Positions 33,201 to 41,593 of a DNA stretch of 64,000 bases are shown one piece after another. This DNA comes from Bacillota bacterium (lineage in GTDB: Bacteria > Bacillota > Clostridia > Acetivibrionales > DSM-1351). A model generated the notes under the pieces. That model did not search any database and was not told the DNA's origin. It saw only the letters and a list, made by a program, of their open reading frames with translations. Location of the stretch: positions 1-64,000 of the forward strand of contig JAEXFI010000024.1 in NCBI GenBank assembly GCA_023400235.1, written 5' to 3'. The position numbers and the translations under genes are program-made. Every line of letters begins with the position of its first letter. The first letter of the stretch is position 1.

Positions 33201-33629
33201 CTAATTAATAATAATCCCATGTCCTTTCATTGGTTCCAAAGCTTCTTCTGATATCATACTTATAAACTCTACAGATTTTAAATTTTTAAGATTCTCAAAT
33301 CCCTTTACAGATTGTATATCAAAGTAATCATCTTCACCATCCCAATCAGGTTCTATGTAACCATAGACTTCATTACCACCGTCAAAGCACAGTTCTGTTA
33401 CCTTATCCAAATCATTTTGATCAATATGTAATTGAGAAAAAAATTCTAGCATCGCTTCTATAGGTCCTGCGGTTGTATACCATTCGAACTTTTTAGTGTA
33501 CTTCTCAATCATTTCATCCAATTTTTCTTTAAAACAAGGGCTTTTATCTAATAAGGCCTCAATTACTACCAATTTAAAATTAAAATCTTCAAATAAACCG
33601 GACTTATCTGTATAATTCACTATATCCAC
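33201..33629 (-). CDS. DUF6892-like protein, cassette gene (142 aa)
   Basis: 'FNFKLVVIEALLDKS' near the N-terminus and 'ELCFDGGNEVYGYIEPDWDG' with 'YFDIQSVKGFENLKNLKSVE' in the C-terminal half follow the DUF6892/SMI1-neighbourhood pattern of small cytosolic proteins, many of which are immunity proteins. The assignment is from memory of the motif. GAAGGAGTGGATATAG precedes the ATG. It follows a frameshifted small gene by 68 bp, both inside one cassette. Confidence 0.6.
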   Translation of the reverse strand: MDIVNYTDKSGLFEDFNFKLVVIEALLDKSPCFKEKLDEMIEKYTKKFEWYTTAGPIEAMLEFFSQLHIDQNDLDKVTELCFDGGNEVYGYIEPDWDGEDDYFDIQSVKGFENLKNLKSVEFISMISEEALEPMKGHGIIIN

Positions 33630-33697
33630 TCCTTCAGCTGAAATAAATTATTTTGACTTTATGCAGCCTAAATTTAATTCATATAATGTGTACTTGA

Positions 33698-34056
33698 TTA
33701 AATTTCATTATTTATAAAGTCGTAAAAGCAATCGTGCTCATTATTGTAAATAAAGTTTTTAACGTAATCAGCCACAGTAGGATTAGTCAATTGATGCTTG
33801 GTATTTACAATAATATCACTTACAACTTGACCAGAAAAAACCATTGTAAATTAAGGTCATGTGCAAAACTTGGATAAATTTCCTCGTCAGTCTCATCATC
33901 AACATCAAGATTATTGTCTAAGTACACAATTGTATTTATATCAAAACTTACTATATCCTTCGCCACATACAAGGCATATTCGTCCAACATATCATTATCT
34001 AACTTAAATAGCTGTTCCATATTTATCGGAGTTCTGACGTATCTCTCAATTTCCAT
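33698..34056 (-). pseudogene. Small acidic DUF7716-like protein, frameshifted
   Basis: The intact N-terminal frame (33820-34056, MEIERYVRTPINMEQLFKLD... with KDIVSFDINTIVYLDNN) runs into a homopolymer (six A on the plus strand, 33835-33840). Adding one base lets it continue as WFFSGQVVSDIIVNTKHQLT to a stop at 33698. The joined product of about 119 aa has the size and acidic N-part of DUF7716-type immunity-like proteins. Either a natural mutation or a sequencing error. Confidence 0.5.
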
Positions 34057-34154
34057 TATATTTTCCTCTCAATACTGTTGTTAGTGTAAATTTATTTACA
34101 CTTGTTTTATTTTGAATATGCCATTTATCAAGGTTTTCAAAGTTTTTTGCAATA

Positions 34155-34800
34155 AAAAAACAATGACCCCCTCTTTTCCTGTATAATTGAAATTCTCACA
34201 TAACAAATAACCAGGAAAGGTTGTGTCATTGTTTGAACTCAATTATAACAGTTTTAATAGCATATAATCAATTTTTACTTTCTCAAATCCATCAATTACC
34301 TTGTTTTATTGCGAAAAATATACCCTTAAAATCCTCAAAGCCTGACTTCTCTAGTCCTAAATACAGCAAGTTTACAGTTGATAAACTCCCAGTTATCAAA
34401 ACCATTGATAAGTTAAATTACATACATTTGTTAGCTGATTACTTAACACAGCATGGTAAAGATCTTAAGCCTGTTAAGTCTCGTGGGAAAAATCCTGTGT
34501 CAGTTGGAACTGTATGTCCTCGCTGTGGTGCTCCTCATCAGTACTTATACGATAATACCATCCCAATTCAGTGTCGAAGTACCTGCTTTTTGTTTTATTT
34601 TTTCAAATGCATGGTTTAAAGCTAACAGCTCTTCGACCTCAAACATGGCGTGATCACTCACTGCAAGTCTGCCGATAGGCGTTGCGGCAGTGAGCTTTAG
34701 CAGCAAGTAGAACATCCGCACCTAACAATACTAAATAATTACAGATATTGTATGATTCTATCATTCATGGGGTTATGACCTCGTACAACAGTTAATTTAT
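34155..34800 (+). mobile_element. IS remnant with internal deletion
   Basis: The plus-strand frame 34221-34619 is the N-terminal part of a transposase with a zinc ribbon (VGTVCPRCGAPHQYLYDN) after a helical lead (PVIKTIDKLNYIHLLADYL). After about 34580 the sequence jumps to what reads as a transposase C-terminus (RPQTWRDHSLQVCR, about 34635-34680) and then non-coding end sequence. The catalytic middle is missing. Family not fixed. Confidence 0.65.
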
Positions 34801-35885
34801 TTTGCTTTTGAAATCTTTTGAATATATTTTGCGGCCTTCTCTACATCCACCACCGCTGAACATTCAAACTGCTGCTTGAAATTCAAATCATAGAAATTTG
34901 TACTGTAGCTCGTTTTTATCAATATATCCTTATACTCTTTCGGCGATAGAGTGTTATTTATTGATTTGAGTATGGCGACAAAACCACCTGTTACCGGGGA
35001 AGTGGATGAATATGAAAAATATGGTATACCATCCCCGTTTACTGCTTCTTTCTTTTCGACAACTGATGATATATATCTATCGATGATTAATGTATTATAG
35101 TCATAGTGAAAAATGTTTAAATCGGGTGCCCTTGACATTCCATTCGACAGTAACGGAAACATGCAGGAGGGATAAATGTTATTTTTAGCGTCGTTATTTA
35201 TGAAGGTTGTTACAATTCCTTTTTGTACTGCATTATCTACAGCGGTATTCACAAGCTCTCGGTTTATTATGCTATTGAATGTATCAGCTGAATAAGTAAG
35301 AATATCAATTTTGTTCTCCACAGCCCAATTTATGGCCTCGACCATATTCTTCGCAGTTTGATTTTCATCAAAAGCATATGTGTTAAGTGCATAAATACTG
35401 CACTCAGGTGCTATTTCACGTAACACAGAGGCCATCCAATAGCCATGACCTTCTTCATCATACAGCAGATCCGTTTTACCGCTGAAATCTTTACCTTCGG
35501 TATAGAAACCCTGATGCTTATTCATCGCGAAGGAATGATCAAGAATACCTACCTTTATACCTTTTCCTTTACCGATTTTTTGTGCCTGCGCCACCTTATG
35601 AATTGTGAAATATGTATCTCTGGAATTAGCATTTCCAAAACTAATCACATCAAGCTGTGGTCTAGTTGTTTTTTCTGCACAAGCGTTTGCCGAGGTTGCT
35701 TCTGTTTCTGATTCCTTTGCCGGAGAGGTTGATGAAGATGTTGATGCCTGCTTATTTGTTACATCACTATTCTTGCTGACACTGGCCTCGGATTGTGTAT
35801 TATAGTAAACAAACTGGAAAATACACACAGCAATCAGTAGTAGTACAATTACGCTCAAAATAATTACTAGATTTTTTTTTAACAT
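34797..35885 (-). CDS. Membrane-anchored subtilisin-like (S8) protease (362 aa)
   Basis: ATG 35885 is chosen for its GAGAGG site. A signal-anchor helix (about 6-28) is followed by a Ser/Thr/Glu linker (ASTSSSTSPAKESETEAT) and a compact S8 domain: Asp in GIKVGILDHSF, His in DEEGHGYWMASVL, oxyanion Asn in TFINND and Ser in SYSSTSPVTGG. The Ser motif departs from the usual GTSxAxP, so activity needs caution. It lies just upstream (in transcription) of nothing conserved; a trypsin-like protease is the next gene on the same strand, 260 bp away. Confidence 0.85.
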   Translation of the reverse strand: MLKKNLVIILSVIVLLLIAVCIFQFVYYNTQSEASVSKNSDVTNKQASTSSSTSPAKESETEATSANACAEKTTRPQLDVISFGNANSRDTYFTIHKVAQAQKIGKGKGIKVGILDHSFAMNKHQGFYTEGKDFSGKTDLLYDEEGHGYWMASVLREIAPECSIYALNTYAFDENQTAKNMVEAINWAVENKIDILTYSADTFNSIINRELVNTAVDNAVQKGIVTTFINNDAKNNIYPSCMFPLLSNGMSRAPDLNIFHYDYNTLIIDRYISSVVEKKEAVNGDGIPYFSYSSTSPVTGGFVAILKSINNTLSPKEYKDILIKTSYSTNFYDLNFKQQFECSAVVDVEKAAKYIQKISKAK

Positions 35886-36055
35886 TATACCTGTCCTCTC
35901 ATATTTTTTGTTTATTTTATCATAAATACTAAAAGTATACAAATTCTGCAAAAAATAATATGTTTCCCATATTAAGTTGAGTGAAAAAAACTGAGTGGAA
36001 TAAAAAGCTATCGGTTGAAAAACTGCCCGCTTGCGACTGAAAATCGGTATAAAAA

Positions 36056-36086
36056 TACCACAATTCATTTAACTGAATGTGCGGTA
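36056..36086 (-). terminator. Cassette-type terminator hairpin, copy 7
   Basis: TACCACAATTCA/TGAATGTGCGGTA hairpin with TATTTTTATACC on the minus strand, 60 bp after the trypsin-like gene stop. Confidence 0.75.
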
Positions 36087-36146
36087 ATAGAATGATCCTT
36101 GATATAGACTTTAATTTTTGAAAGCACAAGGTAACAATAATTCAAA

Positions 36147-36971
36147 TTAACTTATGGTTTTAATCCATTCTCCTAAAAAAGCACGTACTTGATCATTTGG
36201 TATTGCCATCCCAGATACATACTGGTGAAATAGATTCTCATTACCACCTAAATGTATGCCTACAATATCCAGGTCTTCATTAAGTAAAGCACTGCCGCTG
36301 CTTCCTTCAGATGTTACAGCTGAATGTCTGATAATAGAATATTTGACTTTCTCAGATTCATCTTCATAGTCCCAAAATTTCTTGCTTCCTATTTTTCCTG
36401 CGGTGACAATGTTTCTTTTACCATATGGATTACTCATAGATGCTATTTTATCCCCATATTTAGGCATATCTTCTGCCAATGACAGAACAGTATAGGCCTT
36501 ATCACTCATAAAACTAATCAAAGCCAAGTCAGATTTTTCGCTCGTATATTCCACTGTAATCTCAGGAAATTTCATATAATAGTTCGCTATCCCTATATCT
36601 TCTCCCCCCTTATTCAGAGAATCTTTAAAGTCCAGGTCATCATAACCCAGAACGACAATTTGAGTTTTATTTACATCCTCCAATACAGAAATCACGTGAT
36701 TGGCAGTTAGTGCAAAGTACCTGTTACCTTCTTTATGGATAATCACTCCACTAGCTCCTGCTGAAACAGCTGTAGAACTGCTGTTCACCCCAGTTTTATC
36801 CGTAAGCTGAACAATCTTAATATTCGCAGAGAGTGCATTACTCTCGACATTCTCTATAAATTCTCGATTCATCGTTTGATTGTATAATGGCTTAATTGAT
36901 GGAAGAAAAATAGAAATGATTGCAAAGGAAGCGAGTATAATTATTATTGTTTTTTTTATTTTAGTTTTCAT
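36147..36971 (-). CDS. Membrane-anchored trypsin-like serine protease (274 aa)
   Basis: ATG 36971 sits 8 nt after AGGAAGG. An N-terminal helix (about 7-28) anchors a chymotrypsin-fold domain with His in FALTANHVISVL, Asp in KSDLALISF and Ser in TSEGSSGSALLNE. There is no PDZ domain, so it is not a full HtrA. Targets would be extracytoplasmic. It sits between cassette terminator copy 7 and an IS256 remnant, and next to a membrane-anchored subtilisin-like protease; the pair may act in one proteolytic pathway. Confidence 0.85.
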   Translation of the reverse strand: MKTKIKKTIIIILASFAIISIFLPSIKPLYNQTMNREFIENVESNALSANIKIVQLTDKTGVNSSSTAVSAGASGVIIHKEGNRYFALTANHVISVLEDVNKTQIVVLGYDDLDFKDSLNKGGEDIGIANYYMKFPEITVEYTSEKSDLALISFMSDKAYTVLSLAEDMPKYGDKIASMSNPYGKRNIVTAGKIGSKKFWDYEDESEKVKYSIIRHSAVTSEGSSGSALLNEDLDIVGIHLGGNENLFHQYVSGMAIPNDQVRAFLGEWIKTIS

Positions 36972-37089
36972 CTGCATTGCCTTCCTAAGTAATGTTGAGT
37001 TTGACAACCTGCTGCCATTTGGATCATTTTCTCATCATGTGTATTATATTTCTATCATACCACAAGATTTGATGTCTCTGCCGTCAAAA

Positions 37090-37195
37090 TAGATTATTAG
37101 CTGTTCCGGAATCCTTGTCCAGTCTCTTGGCCTGCCCACCCATTTTGCATTGATGTCATTCATCGCAAGATATAGCATCTTAAAGAGAGCGCCGT
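37090..37195 (-). pseudogene. IS256-family transposase C-terminal remnant
   Basis: The minus-strand frame reads DGALFKMLYLAMNDINAKWV then GRPRDWTRIPEQL, the conserved C-terminus of IS256/Mutator transposases. Only about 33 residues survive. The fragment replaced the left half of a cassette terminator module (37196-37216). Confidence 0.75.
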
Positions 37196-37216
37196 CAGTC
37201 AATGAATGTGCAGTAC
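37196..37216 (-). repeat. Cassette module half-copy (copy 8)
   Basis: Only the right arm TCAATGAATGTGCAGTACC remains, adjoining the IS256 remnant, 45 bp after the DUF6790-like gene stop. Without its left arm it cannot form the hairpin. Confidence 0.6.
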
Positions 37217-37260
37217 CGATTTCTAAATCTATTTACTTGTTAACTTGAAATTTAGGTAAT

Positions 37261-37737
37261 TTACAGCATATTGATTATCATTAATATTAGCAATACCCAA
37301 AAGATAAACAAATCAGAAATCATTGCAAAGATTTCTTTTCTACTTTCTTTGGGCTTGATAACATGAAGCAAGCCAGCAAGACCAAAATATAATCCACCAG
37401 CAATTGCAGCAGGCATCCTAAATGTTGGCACAAACAAAGACAGGAGAGCTATGACCGCAAAACTAATATTGGAGAACCCTAATTCTCTAATAATAGGAAT
37501 AGCAACATCACTTTCACTTCTAAATATTTCTTTTGCCGTAAATTTAGGTTGGATAATCTGCTTTAGTCCAGCACTACCTAATCGAAGCCCGATACCACTA
37601 AATACAAACCATTTAAGAGCAATATAACTAAATGGCGGAGAGGAACTTATTGTAAATACCTCAAATAATATTGCAACACATGGCAATATCAAAAAAAACA
37701 GAAAAATAGACCATTCATAAAGTCCCAATTTTTTCAT
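37261..37737 (-). CDS. DUF6790-like membrane protein, cassette gene (158 aa)
   Basis: Four hydrophobic helices (about 8-28, 40-58, 90-118, 135-156). 'LKWFVFSGIGLRLGSAGLKQ' and 'ELGFSNISFAVIALLSLFVP ... GGLYFGLAGLLHVIKP' match the DUF6790 pattern of small inner-membrane proteins of unknown role. The gene has a cassette promoter at 37812-37840. Confidence 0.7.
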   Translation of the reverse strand: MKKLGLYEWSIFLFFLILPCVAILFEVFTISSSPPFSYIALKWFVFSGIGLRLGSAGLKQIIQPKFTAKEIFRSESDVAIPIIRELGFSNISFAVIALLSLFVPTFRMPAAIAGGLYFGLAGLLHVIKPKESRKEIFAMISDLFIFWVLLILMIINML

Positions 37738-37811
37738 ATCTCATTCCTTTTTACATCATATTTAACTACTCTTACGTCTCAAAATTGAACAATTCTGATT
37801 TATTAATATCT

Positions 37812-37840
37812 ATACTACATCTGTAATAAATTGGGGTCAA
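37812..37840 (-). promoter_or_regulatory. Cassette promoter of the DUF6790-like gene
   Basis: TTGACC (37835-37840), 17 bp, TAGTAT (37812-37817) on the minus strand. Confidence 0.8.
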
Positions 37841-37944
37841 CAGGATTTTTAATTTTCATATTACCGAACTAATTCATTTTCCAATGTTTGACTTACTTTG
37901 ATCGTAATATATTCATTTTACGGCTTAAACGTGGAAATGAAAAA

Positions 37945-37974
37945 ACCGCAATTCAAGTTAACTGAATGTGCGGT
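37945..37974 (-). terminator. Cassette-type terminator hairpin, copy 9
   Basis: ACCGCAATTCAAGTTAACT then TGAATGTGCGGT: the clearest copy, with TTTTTTC directly after the stem on the minus strand. It is 76 bp after the GNAT stop. Confidence 0.85.
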
Positions 37975-38050
37975 AGTGATTTTAACTATATTAAATTGTT
38001 TTTTAAAACTTCATTGATTAATCCTATACTTTATATCATCTAATATAGCC

Positions 38051-38509
38051 TCATTTTCTGTATAAAACAAACTTTTGATGAGGATAATTATGCTCCATCA
38101 ACAATTCAGCTTCTTTAAAACCGATTCTTTTATATAATGCTCTTGGAGATTTACCTTTTTCATCATCTTCTCTAAATGTAATTACCCAAATATCTTCGTC
38201 ACTCGGCAAAACAGAAATCATTTTCTCAATCAGTGCGGTTGCTATACCTCTTCTCCTATAATCTGGGTGTACTGCCATGCAGGACAAACACTTCTGGTTA
38301 TATGAAAAAATCAATATTCCTATTACAATATTTCCGTCTTTAACACATAGAGCTGATTTACGCTTTATATTTTTTATAACAATATCTTTATATTTTGCAA
38401 GTTCTTCATCCTTTTCAAGCAACGGGAAATTATATCTAACTATTTCTACCATATCCATCCATGATGCTAAATCTTCAATTTCTGCAAATTTCAAAATATA
38501 TTTTTCCAT
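38051..38509 (-). CDS. GNAT-family N-acetyltransferase, cassette gene (152 aa)
   Basis: The acetyl-CoA binding motif A is clear (CLSCMAVHPDYRRRGIATAL, with the R-R-x-G-I/G loop), followed by motif B (SPRALYKRIGFKEAELL). GNAT enzymes transfer acetyl groups to amines of small molecules or proteins; substrate unknown. Start ATG 38509 is chosen over an upstream GTG because it opens the usual beta-1 strand (MEKYILKFAEIED). A single-gene cassette with promoter 38588-38616 and terminator copy 9. Confidence 0.88.
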   Translation of the reverse strand: MEKYILKFAEIEDLASWMDMVEIVRYNFPLLEKDEELAKYKDIVIKNIKRKSALCVKDGNIVIGILIFSYNQKCLSCMAVHPDYRRRGIATALIEKMISVLPSDEDIWVITFREDDEKGKSPRALYKRIGFKEAELLMEHNYPHQKFVLYRK

Positions 38510-38587
38510 AAACCTAACCCCAACCATCCATATAAATAATTCATAATTCTCACTTTTAAACCATTCTGGATGAAACCATTACAAATA

Positions 38588-38616
38588 ATACTATATCTGT
38601 AAGGTTTCTATGTCAA
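38588..38616 (-). promoter_or_regulatory. Cassette promoter of the GNAT gene
   Basis: TTGACA (38611-38616), 17 bp, TAGTAT (38588-38593) on the minus strand, with AACTGAATAGTGCGGTAGCG upstream. Confidence 0.85.
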
Positions 38617-38692
38617 GTTTCATTCGCTACCGCACTATTCAGTTTTCAAAGATCAATTTTACATCGCAATAGACTTATTTCGTGCAAAAAAA

Positions 38693-38716
38693 GCACAATC
38701 CTTTAACTGAACGTGC
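38693..38716 (-). terminator. Cassette-type terminator hairpin, copy 10
   Basis: GCACAATCCTTTAACTGAAC then GTGC: a short variant stem with minus-strand TTTTTTTGC. Nearly identical to copy 11, with about 180 bp of shared flank. Confidence 0.7.
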
Positions 38717-38759
38717 GGTATGGCATAACATATAAAAATTAAGTGACGATACCCTGTAT

Positions 38760-38897
38760 TTAGATATTAAAATGCTTATCAATGGTACACATAACATAGA
38801 TTGACCCTTTAGGAATTCTAAATTCAGTTCTTGGGTTAAATGGGAGATATGCAATCACAAAGTTTCCTTCCCTTTTAATATCTATAGTACACATCAT
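38760..38897 (-). CDS. Chimeric small protein, cassette gene (45 aa)
   Basis: ATG 38897 follows GGGGGTGGAG. The product is MMCTIDIKREGNFVIAYLPF, then NPRTEFRIPKGSIYVMCT and IDKHFNI. The last seven codons, stop and 3' region are identical to those of the 159-aa gene ending at 40139, so its original 3' end has been replaced by recombination. Not recognised. It starts 92 bp after the phosphotransferase stop and may be co-transcribed with it. Confidence 0.55.
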   Translation of the reverse strand: MMCTIDIKREGNFVIAYLPFNPRTEFRIPKGSIYVMCTIDKHFNI

Positions 38898-38989
38898 ATA
38901 AACTCCACCCCCTGTCGGTTATATAAATAGTCTTACTTTGCATTATTCTACAACCCCAATTCAAATAGTCAATATCTCTATGAATTTTA

Positions 38990-39799
38990 TTATGTTTTAC
39001 CTTTTTCTAAATACCCATTTATAATTTTTAAAATAGTACTTTTTTCAGTCTTCTTAGCAGCACATAGGCGGTATGCAGCTACTGCAACCTCCCATTCATC
39101 AATTTGTTTTATAGTTTTTCCTGATATCTTTAAATATTCTTTAGTGTATATATTACTGAACCTATTTCTAATAAACGTAATTATAATTTTTGTGAAAATG
39201 GAAACATCCTCAGGAAGTTCCGCAGTTTTTAATGTTAATAGGGTTCTTGCCACATCTGCACATGCATTTCCATTACAGCAATCTGCCCAATCAATAATGT
39301 AGTCACCATTTTCATTGCTAAGAATGTTATCTGGATGAAAATCGCTATGACATAGGCAATCACCGTCTGGCATATTATCAATTAGTTTATATAACCTCTC
39401 TTTTTTATCATCGGCTAAATCACCTGCATACGAAATACGTTCCTTAAAGTATGGTTTTTGTTCTTTAACTCCATTCACATGATTTTTGTGAATCTCATAA
39501 TGCAGATGGGCTAACTTTTCAGCAAACTTTTTATAAGAAACCGGGTTTACCTCCATTAGTTTCAATATAGAAGTACCAACAATTTTTTCATATATAATAG
39601 CACGTTTCCCCTCATATTCAAGTCTTTGAATAAACTTTGGATATTTAAAAGTACAGCTTTGCAAGGCTTTTGTATTATTGATTTCTTGTTCTACAGCTTT
39701 ATCTGGTTCATAATCGTTAAATATCTTTATAATTGTGTCCTTTGTCCAATCAAAAACATCTGCAGTAGCACCACTTCCAATTAGGTCACCTTTTATCAT
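38990..39799 (-). CDS. Aminoglycoside-phosphotransferase-like kinase, cassette gene (269 aa)
   Basis: The kinase fold is evident: GSGATADVFDW nucleotide loop, CLCHSDFHPDNIL catalytic loop (Asp and Asn) and DYIIDWADCCNG metal-binding motif. These are the APH/choline-kinase signatures. It could phosphorylate an antibiotic, an amino alcohol or a sugar; resistance cannot be predicted from sequence. The gene has cassette promoter 39958-39986. A homolog of integron-borne resistance functions in a cassette position is notable. Confidence 0.85.
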   Translation of the reverse strand: MIKGDLIGSGATADVFDWTKDTIIKIFNDYEPDKAVEQEINNTKALQSCTFKYPKFIQRLEYEGKRAIIYEKIVGTSILKLMEVNPVSYKKFAEKLAHLHYEIHKNHVNGVKEQKPYFKERISYAGDLADDKKERLYKLIDNMPDGDCLCHSDFHPDNILSNENGDYIIDWADCCNGNACADVARTLLTLKTAELPEDVSIFTKIIITFIRNRFSNIYTKEYLKISGKTIKQIDEWEVAVAAYRLCAAKKTEKSTILKIINGYLEKGKT

Positions 39800-39957
39800 A
39801 ATATTTACCCCTGGTATTGTAGGTTTATTAATAACTTTTTTATGCTTTACTGGTACAGATCACATCTCCATAGAAATTAATTTTAATTAACTTTTGCGTC
39901 TAAGAAATATATCATAATATTTAACAATCGCGATTCAAAAGCAATTTATTACAAATA

Positions 39958-39986
39958 ATACTACATCCGGAAGATTGCTATGTCAA
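39958..39986 (-). promoter_or_regulatory. Cassette promoter of the phosphotransferase gene
   Basis: TTGACA (39981-39986), 17 bp, TAGTAT (39958-39963) on the minus strand, with ATTGAATATTGCGGTAAAG upstream. Confidence 0.85.
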
Positions 39987-40071
39987 GTTTCACTCTTTAC
40001 CGCAATATTCAATTTCCAAAGATTCCAAAGATCAATTTTACATCGCAATAGACTGATTTCGTGCAAAAAAA

Positions 40072-40095
40072 GCACAATCCTTTAACTGAATGTGC
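40072..40095 (-). terminator. Cassette-type terminator hairpin, copy 11
   Basis: GCACAATCCTTTAACTGAAT then GTGC, with minus-strand TTTTTTTGC, 44 bp after the 159-aa gene stop. Near-identical to copy 10. Confidence 0.7.
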
Positions 40096-40138
40096 TGTAT
40101 GGCATAATATATGAAAATTAAGTGACTATACCCTGTAT

Positions 40139-40618
40139 TTAGATATTAAAATGCTTATCAATAAACTCTCTGAAATATCTATAATATAATCCACCCCACA
40201 TAGGAGTGTCTTTATAATAGAAAATGTTTTCATTACTCAAATCAACTATAATTGGCATTTCAAACGCCGCAAAATGTTTTCTAGGTCTCGTATTTGCGAA
40301 TTTCTTAGCTTCATCTGATACATTTTCCGACACCAACACGTTAAATGTTGATACACCATTTTGAAAACCACGAGGTAATCCTTTGTATATTTTCAAAGCA
40401 TAATTCAGACAAGTAGATGAAAAGTTAATAATATCATCTATATCAATTTTGTTAAGATAAGAAACAAATGAAAAATTTTTCAATTTTGTAGCAAACATTA
40501 TTTTTTCATCTTTTACATCAAACATCCTTTTTATGATATAGGAACTTAATTGAACTTCATCCATCTTAGAATAACTTCGCAATACAATCTCCACATAATC
40601 ATCATAATTCATATCCAT
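40139..40618 (-). CDS. Hypothetical protein, cassette gene (159 aa)
   Basis: Cytosolic, mixed alpha/beta, with 'IYKGLPRGFQNGVSTFNVLV', 'RPRKHFAAFEMPIIVDLSNE' and an aromatic end (WGGLYYRYFREFIDKHFNI). The 'HFAAFEMPII.D' pattern suggests a compact enzyme or immunity-type fold but no family can be named. A weak degenerate cassette promoter (TAGTAT at 40699-40704) lies upstream. Confidence 0.6.
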   Translation of the reverse strand: MDMNYDDYVEIVLRSYSKMDEVQLSSYIIKRMFDVKDEKIMFATKLKNFSFVSYLNKIDIDDIINFSSTCLNYALKIYKGLPRGFQNGVSTFNVLVSENVSDEAKKFANTRPRKHFAAFEMPIIVDLSNENIFYYKDTPMWGGLYYRYFREFIDKHFNI

Positions 40619-40802
40619 ACCTGCCCCATGTTTTAGTCATAATGATTTTCAGTTGGAAAAGTTATTATAAACAATTTTTCAGCCGACTCATTACAAATAT
40701 ACTATATCTTGAATTCGATTGAGTTTCAATCCTTACCGTACTCTTCAGCTGTCAATGATCCTCTGTTCCGTTGCTTATCTTCATTTTGCAAAAATAGTAT
40801 AT

Positions 40803-41528
40803 TTAAATTCCCATTTCATTCTCATCATCTTCCTCTATTTCGGCAATCCCTTCAATCTCATCTCTGACTGCAGGAATAACCCTGCTGAGCTTTTCTCTTA
40901 TGGCCCCAATAGCCCTATCCTGCTCTGGAGAAGCTTCGCCGGTATTGACCAGCTTCACAAGTCCTGAATGTATGGCCAGCATATCTGTTTCACTGAACAG
41001 CCTATCTTTATTTATGAGGCCTGACCGTTTAGCAAAATCCTCTTTTGCCCTTTCATAATTCTCTCCGAAGTAATTTCCAGAATGAACACCTTCACCTGTC
41101 TTGTCCAATTCCCATGTAACATAGTCAAATTGCCTTATACCATGATTTTTATAATCAAGTGTGGATATTTCACCGGCAGCCAGTATAAAATCATTATACT
41201 GAGAAAGGAGCTTATACTTTTCCAGCCCTTTGAATCTCAGCTCCTCTGCCTTAGTGAAAATTTTCTCCTGCTCTTTCACGTTATCCAGCAGCTCCAGTAT
41301 GTTAACCACCTCATCTCTATCATAGGAATTAACATATGAAATAGCCCCGGATTCACAATTTATATCACACAGCTCTCGGCCGCCCTTCTTTACCCATATT
41401 TTTTCAACATCCCAATTATCTTCATTTCCACTTGCGTTAACCGGTACAGCTCCGTAATTCCTGATCCTTAATTCTCTCATAAGCTTTTCTGCAGCTCTCT
41501 GAGATATTTCATTATTTTTATTTACCAT
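40803..41528 (-). CDS. Hypothetical mobile-element protein (241 aa)
   Basis: A soluble helical acidic protein; N-part 'RAAEKLMRELRIRNYGAVPV', middle 'RQFDYVTWELDKTGEGVHSG NYF' and C-part 'GEASPEQDRAIGAIREKLSR' ending in an acidic tail. Ribosome site GAGAGGGGAAATACATAT is the same style as the TnpV-block genes. The pattern resembles accessory proteins of clostridial conjugative elements. It is the rightmost gene of the island, after the last cassette module. Confidence 0.5.
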   Translation of the reverse strand: MVNKNNEISQRAAEKLMRELRIRNYGAVPVNASGNEDNWDVEKIWVKKGGRELCDINCESGAISYVNSYDRDEVVNILELLDNVKEQEKIFTKAEELRFKGLEKYKLLSQYNDFILAAGEISTLDYKNHGIRQFDYVTWELDKTGEGVHSGNYFGENYERAKEDFAKRSGLINKDRLFSETDMLAIHSGLVKLVNTGEASPEQDRAIGAIREKLSRVIPAVRDEIEGIAEIEEDDENEMGI

Positions 41529-41567
41529 ATATGTATTTCCCCTCTCGTTATTTTTATTATCAAGGTA

Positions 41568-41593
41568 TTAAAAAAACAACCGGAAGCCGGTTG
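41568..41593 (-). terminator. Terminator fused to the truncated pdaB-like gene
   Basis: AACAACCGG-CTT-CCGGTTGTT followed by TTTTT on the minus strand, a strong intrinsic terminator. The reading frame of the truncated deacetylase runs into it and takes its last residues from it. Confidence 0.85.

Noticed and set aside
19560..40800. Canonical integron with attC sites and integrase
   Set aside because: No tyrosine integrase and no RYYYAAC/GTTRRRY site pairs were found; I therefore call it integron-like only.
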